From: Bacteroidales bacterium
Lineage (GTDB): Bacteria; Bacteroidota; Bacteroidia; Bacteroidales; UBA3824
DNA length: 32,764 nucleotides
Direction of reading: 5' to 3'
NCBI GenBank assembly: GCA_017412115.1
Contig: JAFPYR010000084.1
Location: 1 to 32,764 of the forward strand
The stretch's first letter is position 1, and each line of letters begins with the position of its first letter. A program made the position numbers and the translations under genes. Shown here one piece after another: positions 16,088 to 23,780 of this stretch. Under the pieces are notes generated by a model that had not been told where the DNA came from, ran no database searches, and was given only the letters and a program-made list of their open reading frames with translations.

Positions 16088-17485
16088 ATGTCAGAGAAAC
16101 AAAAGACAATTAAGGAGCAAAGCATAACGTTAAAAGGCAACGGTTTGCATACCGGCGTTGAGGTTGAAATGTGTTTCAAACCCGCAGCCGAGAATTTCGG
16201 AATAAGATTCAAGAGGGTTGATTTGGAGAATCAGCCTGAGGTTCGCGCCATTGCGGATAATGTAACGGACACTTCACGTTCTACCACTATCGAAGAAAAA
16301 GGTGCAAAGATAGGTACTATCGAACACGTTATGTCAGCCCTTGCCGGTTTAGGTATCGACAACGTGTTGATTGAAATTAACAATGCTGAAACCCCGATTC
16401 TTGACGGTAGTGCAAAACCTTTTGTTCAGGCACTTCAACAGGCCGGCATTGTGGAGCAGGAGGCTGAAAAAAACTTCTTTAGGATAAAAGAAAATTTAAC
16501 ATATTCAAATCCTGAAAAAGGCATCGAGCTTACTTTGATTCCCGAGGAAAATTATTCAATCAATGTGATGATTGATTATAATTCTAAGGTATTGGGTTCG
16601 CAATTTGCCTCAACGGTAGAATTTAAGGGTTATGATACAGAAATAGCACCTTCCAAAACGTTTGTCTTTACAAAAGAGTTGGAATTTTTAGCGAAAAACA
16701 ACCTTATAAAAGGCGGCAGTCTTGACAGCGCTCTCGTTATCATGGAAGAAGAGATGTCGCAAGAAAAAATCGACGAATTGGCAAAACTTTTGGGTAAACC
16801 GAGTGTTGATTTTTCAGGTAGAAAAGGCATTCTCAACGAGAAAGATTTGATTTTTGCTAACGAACCCGCAAGACACAAACTTTTGGATTTGTCCGGAGAT
16901 TTGGCATTAGTTGGAATACCTTTCAAAGGTAAAGTTTTTGCTACAAGACCGGGACATTTTTCAAATGTAGAATTTGCAAAAATTATCCGTCAGCATATCA
17001 AAGCCAAACAAAAAGAAAACCGCGTAGATTTTGATATTTTCAAAGAGCCGGTAATGGACGTAAACAAAATCAAACAGTTGATGCCGCACCGTTATCCGTT
17101 CCTTTTGGTTGATAAGATTATCGAGATGTCAAAAACTGTTATCGTCGGTGTTAAGAATTTGACTTTCAACGAGGCGTTTTTCCAAGGACATTTCCCGACC
17201 GAACCCGTTATGCCGGGCGTTTTGCAGATAGAGGCAATGGCTCAGACCGGCGGTATTTTGGTGCTTAACAACGTGGACGAACCCGAAAAATACTCAACTT
17301 ACTTTTTGAAAATAGATAAAGTGAAATTTAAATCCAAAGCCGTTCCTGGTGATGTTTTGGTCTTCAGACTTGAGATGACAGAACCTATCCGCAGAGGTGT
17401 TGTAACGATGAAAGGTCAGACTTTTGTAAACGGACAAGTTATTTCGGAAGGTGAATTTATGGCTTTGGTAACAAAAAACAAATAG
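16088..17485 (+). CDS. lpxC/fabZ: Bifunctional UDP-3-O-acyl-N-acetylglucosamine deacetylase/3-hydroxyacyl-ACP dehydratase (LpxC-FabZ fusion)
   Basis: Residues 1-310 are LpxC. The zinc ligands expected are His80 in GTIEHVMSALAGLG, and His263 and Asp267 in ARHKLLDLSGDLALVG. Residues 322-465 are FabZ, with LMPHRYPFLLVDKI and the catalytic His368 and Glu382 in FFQGHFPTEPVMPGVLQIEA. LpxC makes the committed step of lipid A synthesis. FabZ dehydrates 3-hydroxyacyl-ACP, competing for the same acyl donors. The fusion is an established trait of Bacteroidota. It lies between lpxD and lpxA with spacings of 1 and 4 bases, so all three are translated from one message. No fault is seen in either active site. 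Confidence 0.97.
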   Translation: MSEKQKTIKEQSITLKGNGLHTGVEVEMCFKPAAENFGIRFKRVDLENQPEVRAIADNVTDTSRSTTIEEKGAKIGTIEHVMSALAGLGIDNVLIEINNAETPILDGSAKPFVQALQQAGIVEQEAEKNFFRIKENLTYSNPEKGIELTLIPEENYSINVMIDYNSKVLGSQFASTVEFKGYDTEIAPSKTFVFTKELEFLAKNNLIKGGSLDSALVIMEEEMSQEKIDELAKLLGKPSVDFSGRKGILNEKDLIFANEPARHKLLDLSGDLALVGIPFKGKVFATRPGHFSNVEFAKIIRQHIKAKQKENRVDFDIFKEPVMDVNKIKQLMPHRYPFLLVDKIIEMSKTVIVGVKNLTFNEAFFQGHFPTEPVMPGVLQIEAMAQTGGILVLNNVDEPEKYSTYFLKIDKVKFKSKAVPGDVLVFRLEMTEPIRRGVVTMKGQTFVNGQVISEGEFMALVTKNK

Positions 17486-17489
17486 AATT

Positions 17490-18269
17490 ATGATACACAA
17501 ATTAACCGAAATAAACCCGAATGCCAAAATCGGTGAAAACGTTACGATAGGTCCTTTTTGCGTTATCGATGATGATGTAGAAATAGGCGATGGTTGTACG
17601 TTGATTTCTAATGTTCATGTTTTTCCGGGCACAAGACTCGGCAAAAACAACAGAATTTTTCCGGGAGCTTCAATCGGAGCTGTGCCTCAGGATTTGAAGT
17701 TTAAGGGTGAATACACCACTCTTGAAATCGGTGACAACAATACATTCAGAGAGTCAGTAACCTTGAACCGCGGAACGGCTTCGCGCGGCAAAACAGTTAT
17801 CGGTTCCAACAATTTGATAATGGCTTATTGTCATGTCGGACACGATTGTGTTTTGGGAAATCACTTGGTTATCAGCAATGCTACACAGATTGCGGGCGAA
17901 GTAGAAATCAATGATTGGGCAGTTATCGGCGGAGGTTCGGCGATAGTTCAGTTTTCAAAAATCGGAGCACATTCCATGACATCGGGTATGTCTGGCGTTA
18001 ACAAAGATATTCCGCCGTTTTCGTATGCAGGCAGAACGCCGATTCAGTACTGCGGAATAAATATCGTGGGAATGCAGCGCAGAGGTTTTACCGAAGAACA
18101 AATCGCTAACATCAAAAATTGTTACAGATTTATTTATCAATCAGAATTGAATCTTTCCAAGGCTTTGGAAAAAATAAAATCAGAAATTCCTGATTGTGAA
18201 GAAAGAAATATGATTTTGGATTTTATAGCAAACAGCCAGCACGGCATTTTAAAAGGTCCGAAATTGTAA
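17490..18269 (+). CDS. lpxA: Acyl-ACP:UDP-N-acetylglucosamine O-acyltransferase LpxA
   Basis: This 259-aa protein is mostly hexapeptide repeats (left-handed beta-helix) with a helical C-terminus from about residue 190. MAYCHVGHDCVLGNH carries the expected catalytic His118, matching His125 of E. coli. FPGASIGAVPQDLKFKGE and VTLNRGT are family signatures. LpxA performs the first, reversible acylation of lipid A synthesis. It is last in the lpxD-lpxC/fabZ-lpxA operon, and a long perfect hairpin follows its stop. Length is as in E. coli (262). Confidence 0.97.
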   Translation: MIHKLTEINPNAKIGENVTIGPFCVIDDDVEIGDGCTLISNVHVFPGTRLGKNNRIFPGASIGAVPQDLKFKGEYTTLEIGDNNTFRESVTLNRGTASRGKTVIGSNNLIMAYCHVGHDCVLGNHLVISNATQIAGEVEINDWAVIGGGSAIVQFSKIGAHSMTSGMSGVNKDIPPFSYAGRTPIQYCGINIVGMQRRGFTEEQIANIKNCYRFIYQSELNLSKALEKIKSEIPDCEERNMILDFIANSQHGILKGPKL

Positions 18270-18280
18270 AAAAATAATAA

Positions 18281-18327
18281 AAAACAAAAAGAGCCGCAAA
18301 ATATTTTTTTGCGGCTCTTTTTGTTTT
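18281..18327. terminator. Bidirectional intrinsic terminator between lpxA and galE
   Basis: A perfect 21-bp stem (18281-18301 with 18307-18327), core AGAGCCGC/GCGGCTCT, has a five-base loop, flanking A runs and following T runs. It lies between convergent genes. Confidence 0.92.
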
Positions 18328-18343
18328 TTTAGAAGAAAAATAT

Positions 18344-19369
18344 TTATTTTATTCCTGAAACTTTTTTCTGCCAATTCCAAGCGTTTAGCATAGTTTCTTT
18401 GAGGGGAACGACAGCTTTCCAGCCGAGTTCTTTGTTAGCAAATGAAGTATCAGCCCAAACTTTTTCGATGTCGCCTTCTCTGCGTCCTACGATTTTATAA
18501 TTGAGTTTTACTCCTGTTGCCTCTTCAAAAGCTTTAATTAATTCCAAAACCGATAAACCGTTGCCCGTACCGATATTGAAAAATTCCAACGATTGTTTTT
18601 GTTTGTTATCTTCCATGCGTTTGATAGCAGCTATGTGAGCATTTGCAAGGTCGATAATGTCAATATAATCGCGGATAGGAGTACCGTCTGGAGTATCGTA
18701 ATCGTTACCGAAAACACTCAAACATTCTCTTATTCCGGCAGCAGTCTGAGTGATGTAGGGTATCAAATTAGCGGGAACGCCGAGTGGAAGTTCGCCAATC
18801 AAAGACGAAGGATGCGCTCCTACGGGATTGAAATATCTTAATGCGATAGCGTGAATTTCCGGGTTTACTTTCACGAAATCGCGGATAATTTCTTCGTTAA
18901 TTTGTTTAGTATTGCCGTAAGGCGAGAGAGCGGGCTGAATAGGAGATTGTTCCGTTACGGGGAGTTTTTCGGGCTGACCGTAAACCGTACATGATGAGGA
19001 GAAAACAAGATTTGAAATCTTAAATTCTTTCATCGCTTCCAAAATGTTGATAAGTCCGTTGATATTGTTGCGGTAATATTTTAGCGGAACTTGAACCGAT
19101 TCTCCGACTGCTTTTGATGCTGCAAAATGAATTATGGATTCAATGCCTTGGTTTTGTTTTAAGAAGTCGAAAAGTTGTTCTTTGTTGGAGACGTCAACTT
19201 TACCGAAAATAGGTTTTTGTCCCGTAATTTTGGTAATATTATCTATAACATCGGCAGAGGAATTGCTCAAATTATCAACGATAACTACTTGATAACCTTT
19301 TTGCTGAAGTTCTACCGTGGTGTGGGAGCCGATAAATCCCGTGCCGCCGGTTACTAAAATTTTTTTCAT
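18344..19369 (-). CDS. galE: UDP-glucose 4-epimerase GalE
   Basis: This 341-aa short-chain dehydrogenase/reductase-family protein begins with the NAD-binding motif VTGGTGFIGSHT. The catalytic residues appear as SSSCTVYG (Ser about 124-126) and the Tyr151-Lys155 pair in SPYGNTK. ALRYFNPVGAH and PIRDYIDIIDLANAH are GalE signatures, and length matches E. coli GalE (338). The enzyme interconverts UDP-glucose and UDP-galactose for galactose use and for glycan and LPS precursors. It is a single gene between two hairpin terminators. The substrate could extend to UDP-GlcNAc/GalNAc, which sequence alone does not settle. Confidence 0.95.
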   Translation of the reverse strand: MKKILVTGGTGFIGSHTTVELQQKGYQVVIVDNLSNSSADVIDNITKITGQKPIFGKVDVSNKEQLFDFLKQNQGIESIIHFAASKAVGESVQVPLKYYRNNINGLINILEAMKEFKISNLVFSSSCTVYGQPEKLPVTEQSPIQPALSPYGNTKQINEEIIRDFVKVNPEIHAIALRYFNPVGAHPSSLIGELPLGVPANLIPYITQTAAGIRECLSVFGNDYDTPDGTPIRDYIDIIDLANAHIAAIKRMEDNKQKQSLEFFNIGTGNGLSVLELIKAFEEATGVKLNYKIVGRREGDIEKVWADTSFANKELGWKAVVPLKETMLNAWNWQKKVSGIK

Positions 19370-19420
19370 TTAAATTACAAATTAAATTGTTTAACCGTAT
19401 AAAAAATGTATCTATGTTTT

Positions 19421-19467
19421 AAAAAAAACTCCGTCTTCTTTTTTTGAAAAAGGACGGAGTTTTTTTT
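19421..19467. terminator. Intrinsic terminator after secG
   Basis: AAAAAAAACTCCGTC pairs with GACGGAGTTTTTTTT around an inner Pu/Py loop. On the minus strand it follows the secG stop by about 30 bases. It also lies between secG and galE and separates the two units. Confidence 0.85.
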
Positions 19468-19496
19468 CTTGTTTTTTCTATTTTTTCCGCACTGTT

Positions 19497-19835
19497 TTAT
19501 TTGTTTTCAGCCGGAGCGTTCTGAATAGAAGGTACAGAAGGAATAGAAGGTGTTGCGTTTTGATTTATCATAATCTGTTTAACGCCAGATTCCTTATCAC
19601 CTTGTTTTTTTACGTTTCCGCCGCTTACACTTGCTATAATGCTCAAAACAGTAATTATGATTACCAAGCCCCAAGTGTATTTTTCAAGTTTACTTTTTTG
19701 TTCGGCTACCCCGCCGAACTGTGAGCCGCCGCTCAAATCCGTTGCCAAACCGCCGCCTTTGCTGTTTTGAACCAATACGATGAGTATTAACAATACGGCT
19801 GCAATTACGATTAGTACTAATAAAGTTGTATACAT
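19497..19835 (-). CDS. secG: Preprotein translocase subunit SecG
   Basis: This 112-aa protein has two membrane segments (about residues 4-22 and 53-70). Between them is the SecG signature VLVQNSKGGGLATDLSGGSQ. A polar C-terminal tail of about 40 residues follows, with an Asn/Pro/Ser-rich end common in Bacteroidota SecG. It is an accessory part of SecYEG that helps movement of preproteins through the inner membrane. It is the last gene of the sigma54 activator-lptE-TPR protein-secG run, 7 bases after the TPR gene, and a hairpin terminator follows. Confidence 0.95.
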   Translation of the reverse strand: MYTTLLVLIVIAAVLLILIVLVQNSKGGGLATDLSGGSQFGGVAEQKSKLEKYTWGLVIIITVLSIIASVSGGNVKKQGDKESGVKQIMINQNATPSIPSVPSIQNAPAENK

Positions 19836-19842
19836 GATTTAA

Positions 19843-21303
19843 TTATTGATTATTTTTTTTCAATTGTTGGATTTCTTCAATTTTTTCTGCAAAATAACTT
19901 TCCTTCTCAGGGTATTTTGCTTTTAATTTTTCATAACTTGCAAGGGCTTTGTCATAAAGTTTTTGCGTAATGTAAAGTTTTGCAAGTTTTTCTGAATAAA
20001 GTTCCGGCTGTTTAACGGAATCCTCACCCATATCACCTTGAACGACCTCTTTGTTGCGGTCAAGATGCGGTTCTTCTTTCAAAAATTTATCTATCAAACT
20101 ATCGCTTTCAATCTTAATTTCTGAAGTTTCGGTATTTTCCTTTGTTTCAGTGTTTTTGTTGTCTTTGAACCTTTCCAAACGTGCTAAAAGTTTTTCGGCG
20201 GCAGATTTTTCAGCGGGTTTCTCCACCGGTTTTTCCAATTCTAACAATTCGCTTTCTTTTTCTGCCGGTTTTTCTTCTTTAACGATTGTAGTCGTAGTTA
20301 CAATAGCAGCAGCCGCAGCTTTTTCAGCTTCTTCTTTTGCTTTCTTTTCAGCTTCTTCTTTTGCTTTCTTTTCAGCTTCTTCTTTTGCTATTTTAGCTGC
20401 TAATTCTTCTTCTTGAAGTTTCTTGTTTACTTCGTCTTTCTCTTTTCTAAGAGATGCTATTTTGTCTAAAATATTGTCTTTGGGTTTGTCTTCAACTTTC
20501 GGCTTTTCTTCAACCTTGGTCTCTACCGTTTTGGTTTCTACGACTTTGGGTTTTTCTTCAACCTTGGTTTCTATGGTTTTGGTTTCTACGGTCTTAGTTT
20601 CAACAATTTGAGTTTTTGTTTCAACTTGCGGCTTTGGTGTTTCTACCGTTTTGGGTTCTGAGGCTTTTGACTCGTGGCGTATTACCGCTTGACTTACGTT
20701 TTCTTCTTTTGCAAAAGCGGCAGCCGCTGATTTTATCGAACCGTCTTCCGCAACATTTGTCGCAACAGTCTGATAATTACTTTCTTGTCTTTCGTCAAAA
20801 AAGTCTTTTACCAAATTGTCGTGATTATTTTTGCGTTCCTCTGCTGTAAGATTTTTCTTTTTGATGCTTGGAGTCTCTTCGCTAATGCTAACAGTTTTTA
20901 TCTCCTTTTTAACGGTAGTTTCGCCCTGAGCTGAAACTTTATTTTCCGTTGTTTTTTCCGTAACACTCTCAGGTGTAACGGTTTTGAAAGTTTTACCGTT
21001 TGAAGTTTTGTTTTCTGAGTCTTCTTTTGTGTTGTTTGCTTTAGAAATCAACTGACTCTTGTAAGAATCGTCTTCTTCAAGTATTCCGTAAAGTTTTTTT
21101 CTATCAGCAATATATAATGACTCGACCGGAAGTTTTTCCGATACGAGTTTTTTGTTAATCTTTTTGAGCGACTTTAAATACAAAAGATGTGCAGTTTGAA
21201 AAAACGGAAATTGTTTTATCAACTGTTCTATCTCCACAACCGAACTTTCTGTAAGTTGTCCGGAGTCTTGCAGGTATTTAAAAAACTGTTTTGAATTTAT
21301 CAT
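19843..21303 (-). CDS. Repeat-rich TPR-like protein encoded upstream of secG
   Basis: This 486-aa protein is cytoplasmic by sequence, with no signal peptide or membrane segment. The first 75 or so residues are a helical domain (LIKQFPFFQTAHLLYLKSLK) seen in Bacteroidota proteins encoded beside secG. The middle, about residues 80-400, is low complexity and rich in Lys, Glu, Thr and Val. It includes ETKTVETKTIETKVEEKPK repeats and a KKAKEEAE coiled-coil run. The C-terminus (KLAKLYITQKLYDKALASYE) is a TPR-like helical hairpin. Gene position is conserved in the phylum. Function is unknown, and a scaffold or assembly role is only a guess. It has near-perfect internal DNA repeats that could change copy number. 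Confidence 0.75.
   Translation of the reverse strand: MINSKQFFKYLQDSGQLTESSVVEIEQLIKQFPFFQTAHLLYLKSLKKINKKLVSEKLPVESLYIADRKKLYGILEEDDSYKSQLISKANNTKEDSENKTSNGKTFKTVTPESVTEKTTENKVSAQGETTVKKEIKTVSISEETPSIKKKNLTAEERKNNHDNLVKDFFDERQESNYQTVATNVAEDGSIKSAAAAFAKEENVSQAVIRHESKASEPKTVETPKPQVETKTQIVETKTVETKTIETKVEEKPKVVETKTVETKVEEKPKVEDKPKDNILDKIASLRKEKDEVNKKLQEEELAAKIAKEEAEKKAKEEAEKKAKEEAEKAAAAAIVTTTTIVKEEKPAEKESELLELEKPVEKPAEKSAAEKLLARLERFKDNKNTETKENTETSEIKIESDSLIDKFLKEEPHLDRNKEVVQGDMGEDSVKQPELYSEKLAKLYITQKLYDKALASYEKLKAKYPEKESYFAEKIEEIQQLKKNNQ
20321..20392 (-). repeat. Three tandem 24-bp units coding for KKAKEEAE
   Basis: Units 20321-20344 and 20345-20368 are identical. The third (20369-20392) differs only at its end. 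They encode an 8-residue charged coiled-coil repeat. Confidence 0.9.
20503..20590 (-). repeat. Two 40-bp near-copies at 48-bp period coding for ETKT/VEEKPK repeats
   Basis: 20503-20542 and 20551-20590 differ at only a few bases and encode the repeated pattern VETKT.ETKVEEKPK of the same protein. Confidence 0.75.
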
Positions 21304-21365
21304 AATTACTAAAGTTTTTTTGTTTGTTTCCTTCCTTGTATTTGTTGTTTTTTTCTAAAAAAAAC

Positions 21366-21872
21366 TTACCAATTCACCACTGAATCGTTGAAAATATCGT
21401 CAATTAATTGTTCAACGATTTCCTCCACTAAAGAGGATTCTACGGATGCAAACGAACTTGTAACGTCATAATCCGCATATCTTGAATACGATTTATCGAA
21501 ATCGTTTTCGGGAGCGGTTTCGTTAGTAAAGGCGACCTTTAAGGTAATTGTCAAGCGGTTGTAACTTGCAGTTTCGCCCGATTTGATACCGACCGAAGTT
21601 ATCGTATAACCTGTTATCGTACCTTCAAAATGCAAATCGCCGCCCGATTTTACAAGACTTAAAGGTGTTTGACTCATAAATCTGTCCTTTAAATTCTCCG
21701 TAATAGTATTGCTCAGCGTTGCATTAACGTATGTTGAACGGTTTTGAAAATAATCTATCGAAACCGTTTTTGCCGTTCCGTAAGAAGCACCTGTAAAAGA
21801 ATAAATTCCGCAGTCCGTAACCAAAAACAGCAACGACAATATTACTAAAGTGTATATTTTTAATTTGTTCAT
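21366..21872 (-). CDS. lptE: LptE-family LPS assembly lipoprotein
   Basis: This 168-aa protein has an N-terminal hydrophobic segment, then CGIYSFTGAS, the start of the mature LptE-like domain of Bacteroidota. It continues with VSIDYFQNRSTYVNATLS, LHFEGTITGYTI and YNRLTITLKVAF. LptE plugs the LptD barrel that inserts LPS in the outer membrane. The residue before the Cys is Asp (LVTDC) instead of the usual Gly, Ala or Ser. Its ATG overlaps the sigma54-activator stop by 4 bases (ATGA), so translation is coupled. The next gene is 62 bases downstream. Family call is firm from motif and context. Confidence 0.85.
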   Translation of the reverse strand: MNKLKIYTLVILSLLFLVTDCGIYSFTGASYGTAKTVSIDYFQNRSTYVNATLSNTITENLKDRFMSQTPLSLVKSGGDLHFEGTITGYTITSVGIKSGETASYNRLTITLKVAFTNETAPENDFDKSYSRYADYDVTSSFASVESSLVEEIVEQLIDDIFNDSVVNW

Positions 21873-23158
21873 TTGCTGAAACTATATTCTTTAAGTTTGC
21901 GGTACAACGTGCGCTCCGAAATACCGAGTTCTTTTGCGGCTGCTTTGCGTTTGCCTTCGTGTTTGTCCAAGGCTTTTTTTATTAACGCAAATTCCGATTC
22001 CACGAGCGAGAGATTGTCATCGACATATTCTTCGGTGTCAATAAAATTGCTTTCGTCATGAAAATCTGCAGTATGCCTTATTTCAGGCTCTTTGTGCGCA
22101 ACGGGTGTTACTATCGGACGGTTTACCGTTATATCCGTTCCGTATTGCATTTCGCCGATATTGTAAGAGTCTTCGTGTACTTTTTCTACCGGGCGGATTT
22201 CTCCGTTGAGTAGGTGCTGAATGTCTTTTCTAAGACCTGCAATATCGTTTTTAATATCAAAAAGTATCTTATAGATAATTTCTCTTTCAGAGGTAAAATC
22301 GCCTCCTGAGTGATCTCCTTGCTCCGTTTGAGAGTTTTTGGTAACGATTACAGGATGATTTTCCTGTTGATAACCGGGCAGATACTTTTTTATGATTTCA
22401 CCGGTGATTTCCCTTTGCTGTTCCAAAATGGAAATCTGTTCGGTAATATTTCTAAGCTGTCTGACGTTTCCGGGCCAATGATAAGCCGTTATAACGTGTT
22501 GAGCCTCTTCGTCAAGTTTTATAACCGGAACATTAAAACGTTCGGCAAAATCAACGGCAAACTTTCTGAACAACAATACAATATCGTTTCCACGTTCCCT
22601 AAGTGGAGGCATATTGATTTGTACGGTATTGAGCCTATAATAAAGGTCTTCTCTAAAACGGCCTTCTTTGACGGCTTTTGCCATATTGACATTTGTTGCG
22701 GCAACTACGCGTACATCGGTTTTTTGAATTTTGCTCGAACCGACTTTTATAAATTCTTTGCTTTCAAGTACCCTCAAAAGTCTTACTTGAGTGCTAAGAG
22801 GTAATTCTGCAACCTCGTCAAGAAAAATAGTACCGTGGTCAGCAACCTCAAAATACCCTTTCCTCATATCGTTAGCACCGGTAAAAGAGCCTTTTTCGTG
22901 TCCGAACAATTCGCTGTCAATAGTTCCTTCCGGTATTGCACCGCAGTTTACGGCTATGTACGGCCCGTGTTTGCGGCTGCTTAAAGCGTGAATCACTTGC
23001 GGGATATGTTCTTTTCCCACGCCTGATTCTCCGATTACAAGCACTGAAATGTCAGTAGGCGCAACTTGGGCTGCAATGTCAAGGGCTCTGTTGAGCTCTT
23101 CGTTGTTGCCGATAATTCCAAACCGCTGCTTGATGCTCTGAAGTTCCATTGAAATCAT
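21869..23158 (-). CDS. Sigma54-dependent AAA+ transcriptional activator without receiver domain
   Basis: This 429-aa protein starts almost directly with the central AAA+ domain. Walker A is GESGVGKE (about residues 43-50). The sigma54-contacting loop reads GSFTGA (90-95; consensus GAFTGA), and Walker B is GTIFLDEVAEL. VRVVAATNVNMAKAVKEGRFREDLYYRLNTV and WPGNVRQLRN follow in the expected order. A linker of about 130 residues leads to a Fis-type HTH (AAAKELGISERTLYRKLKEY). There is no N-terminal sensor or phospho-receiver, so activity may be set by level or a partner. The first Met (23158) is used here; Met4 at 23149 is equally possible. It heads the lptE-secG run, a position conserved in Bacteroidota. 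Confidence 0.9.
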   Translation of the reverse strand: MISMELQSIKQRFGIIGNNEELNRALDIAAQVAPTDISVLVIGESGVGKEHIPQVIHALSSRKHGPYIAVNCGAIPEGTIDSELFGHEKGSFTGANDMRKGYFEVADHGTIFLDEVAELPLSTQVRLLRVLESKEFIKVGSSKIQKTDVRVVAATNVNMAKAVKEGRFREDLYYRLNTVQINMPPLRERGNDIVLLFRKFAVDFAERFNVPVIKLDEEAQHVITAYHWPGNVRQLRNITEQISILEQQREITGEIIKKYLPGYQQENHPVIVTKNSQTEQGDHSGGDFTSEREIIYKILFDIKNDIAGLRKDIQHLLNGEIRPVEKVHEDSYNIGEMQYGTDITVNRPIVTPVAHKEPEIRHTADFHDESNFIDTEEYVDDNLSLVESEFALIKKALDKHEGKRKAAAKELGISERTLYRKLKEYSFSK

Positions 23159-23174
23159 ACTTTTTTCAAAGGTA

Positions 23175-23182
23175 CAAAATTA
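23175..23182 (-). promoter_or_regulatory. Putative -7 box of the sigma54 activator-lptE-secG operon
   Basis: TAATTTTG on the minus strand lies 16 bases before the ATG at 23158. No clear -33 TTG is at the usual distance. The very short leader would make the second Met (23149) a reasonable alternative start. Confidence 0.45.
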
Positions 23183-23225
23183 GTCAATTATTTTTAAATC
23201 GTAAAAAAAAACTTCAAAAAAAATG

Positions 23226-23738
23226 TTATAGTTCTTTTTGTTTTACATAAACAATGCTTTGATGCAGTACGATTATTTCCATAATTTGACCTTCTTTGAA
23301 TTGCGTTACTGCGGTATAATCCTTTTTAACGTATTCAAAATGATATTTTAAGGTGTCCTCATCGTCCATTACTTTGGTATAAACGTAAACCGGCGTTGAG
23401 GGATAAATTGCTAAAGTTTCAAGTGTAACTTCTTGATTGACAATAACATTAACATTATTGCCGAATCTTTTATGCCTCAAAGCGTATTCGGCAGCCTCAT
23501 CACCGGAAAGCATTTTGACGCGGTCGAAAACCACCCATAGTTTTTTGTCGCAAAAAAGCGTCCGTTTGAATGTTGCAATCGTCGTATCCGGCGTATTGCG
23601 TTTTTTGTTAACGGAGTCCAAGACTAAAGAATCTCTTATTTTTGCTTGTTTTTTTTCGTCTTCCGTTTCAGATTTCGTCCTAAAACACGCCGTCGATAAA
23701 AACAAAAATGCTATTATTATCCAAAATAAATTTTTCAT
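23226..23738 (-). CDS. Small lipoprotein of unknown function
   Basis: This 170-aa protein has a lipoprotein signal peptide ending LSTAC (Cys18), then a charged linker (SETEDEKKQAKIRDSLVLDS). A mixed alpha/beta part of about 120 residues follows, with LFCDKKLWVVFDRVKML, RFGNNVNVIVNQEVTL and YVYTKVMDDEDTLKYHFEYV. I recognise no family. It follows the AMP-ligase gene by 42 bases on the same strand, so it may belong to the ACP-ligase unit, though TATCTTTA just upstream could be a weak promoter of its own. It ends 43 bases before the sigma54 promoter. Confidence 0.65.
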   Translation of the reverse strand: MKNLFWIIIAFLFLSTACFRTKSETEDEKKQAKIRDSLVLDSVNKKRNTPDTTIATFKRTLFCDKKLWVVFDRVKMLSGDEAAEYALRHKRFGNNVNVIVNQEVTLETLAIYPSTPVYVYTKVMDDEDTLKYHFEYVKKDYTAVTQFKEGQIMEIIVLHQSIVYVKQKEL

Positions 23739-23780
23739 ACCCGAATTTTTTATATCGGCGGTAAAGATAATAAAAATCTG

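Noticed and set aside
20051..20416. 121-aa Ser/Phe-rich plus-strand ORF
   Set aside because: Its Ser/Phe/Ala repeats are the complement of the Lys/Glu-rich repeats of the real minus-strand gene.
20321..20590. Possible CRISPR-like repeats
   Set aside because: The repeats are in-frame protein-coding tandem units without unique spacers; no cas genes are near.
22310..22804. 164-aa plus-strand ORF inside the sigma54 activator gene
   Set aside because: It lies antisense to conserved AAA+ motifs and has no plausible start context; a shadow frame.
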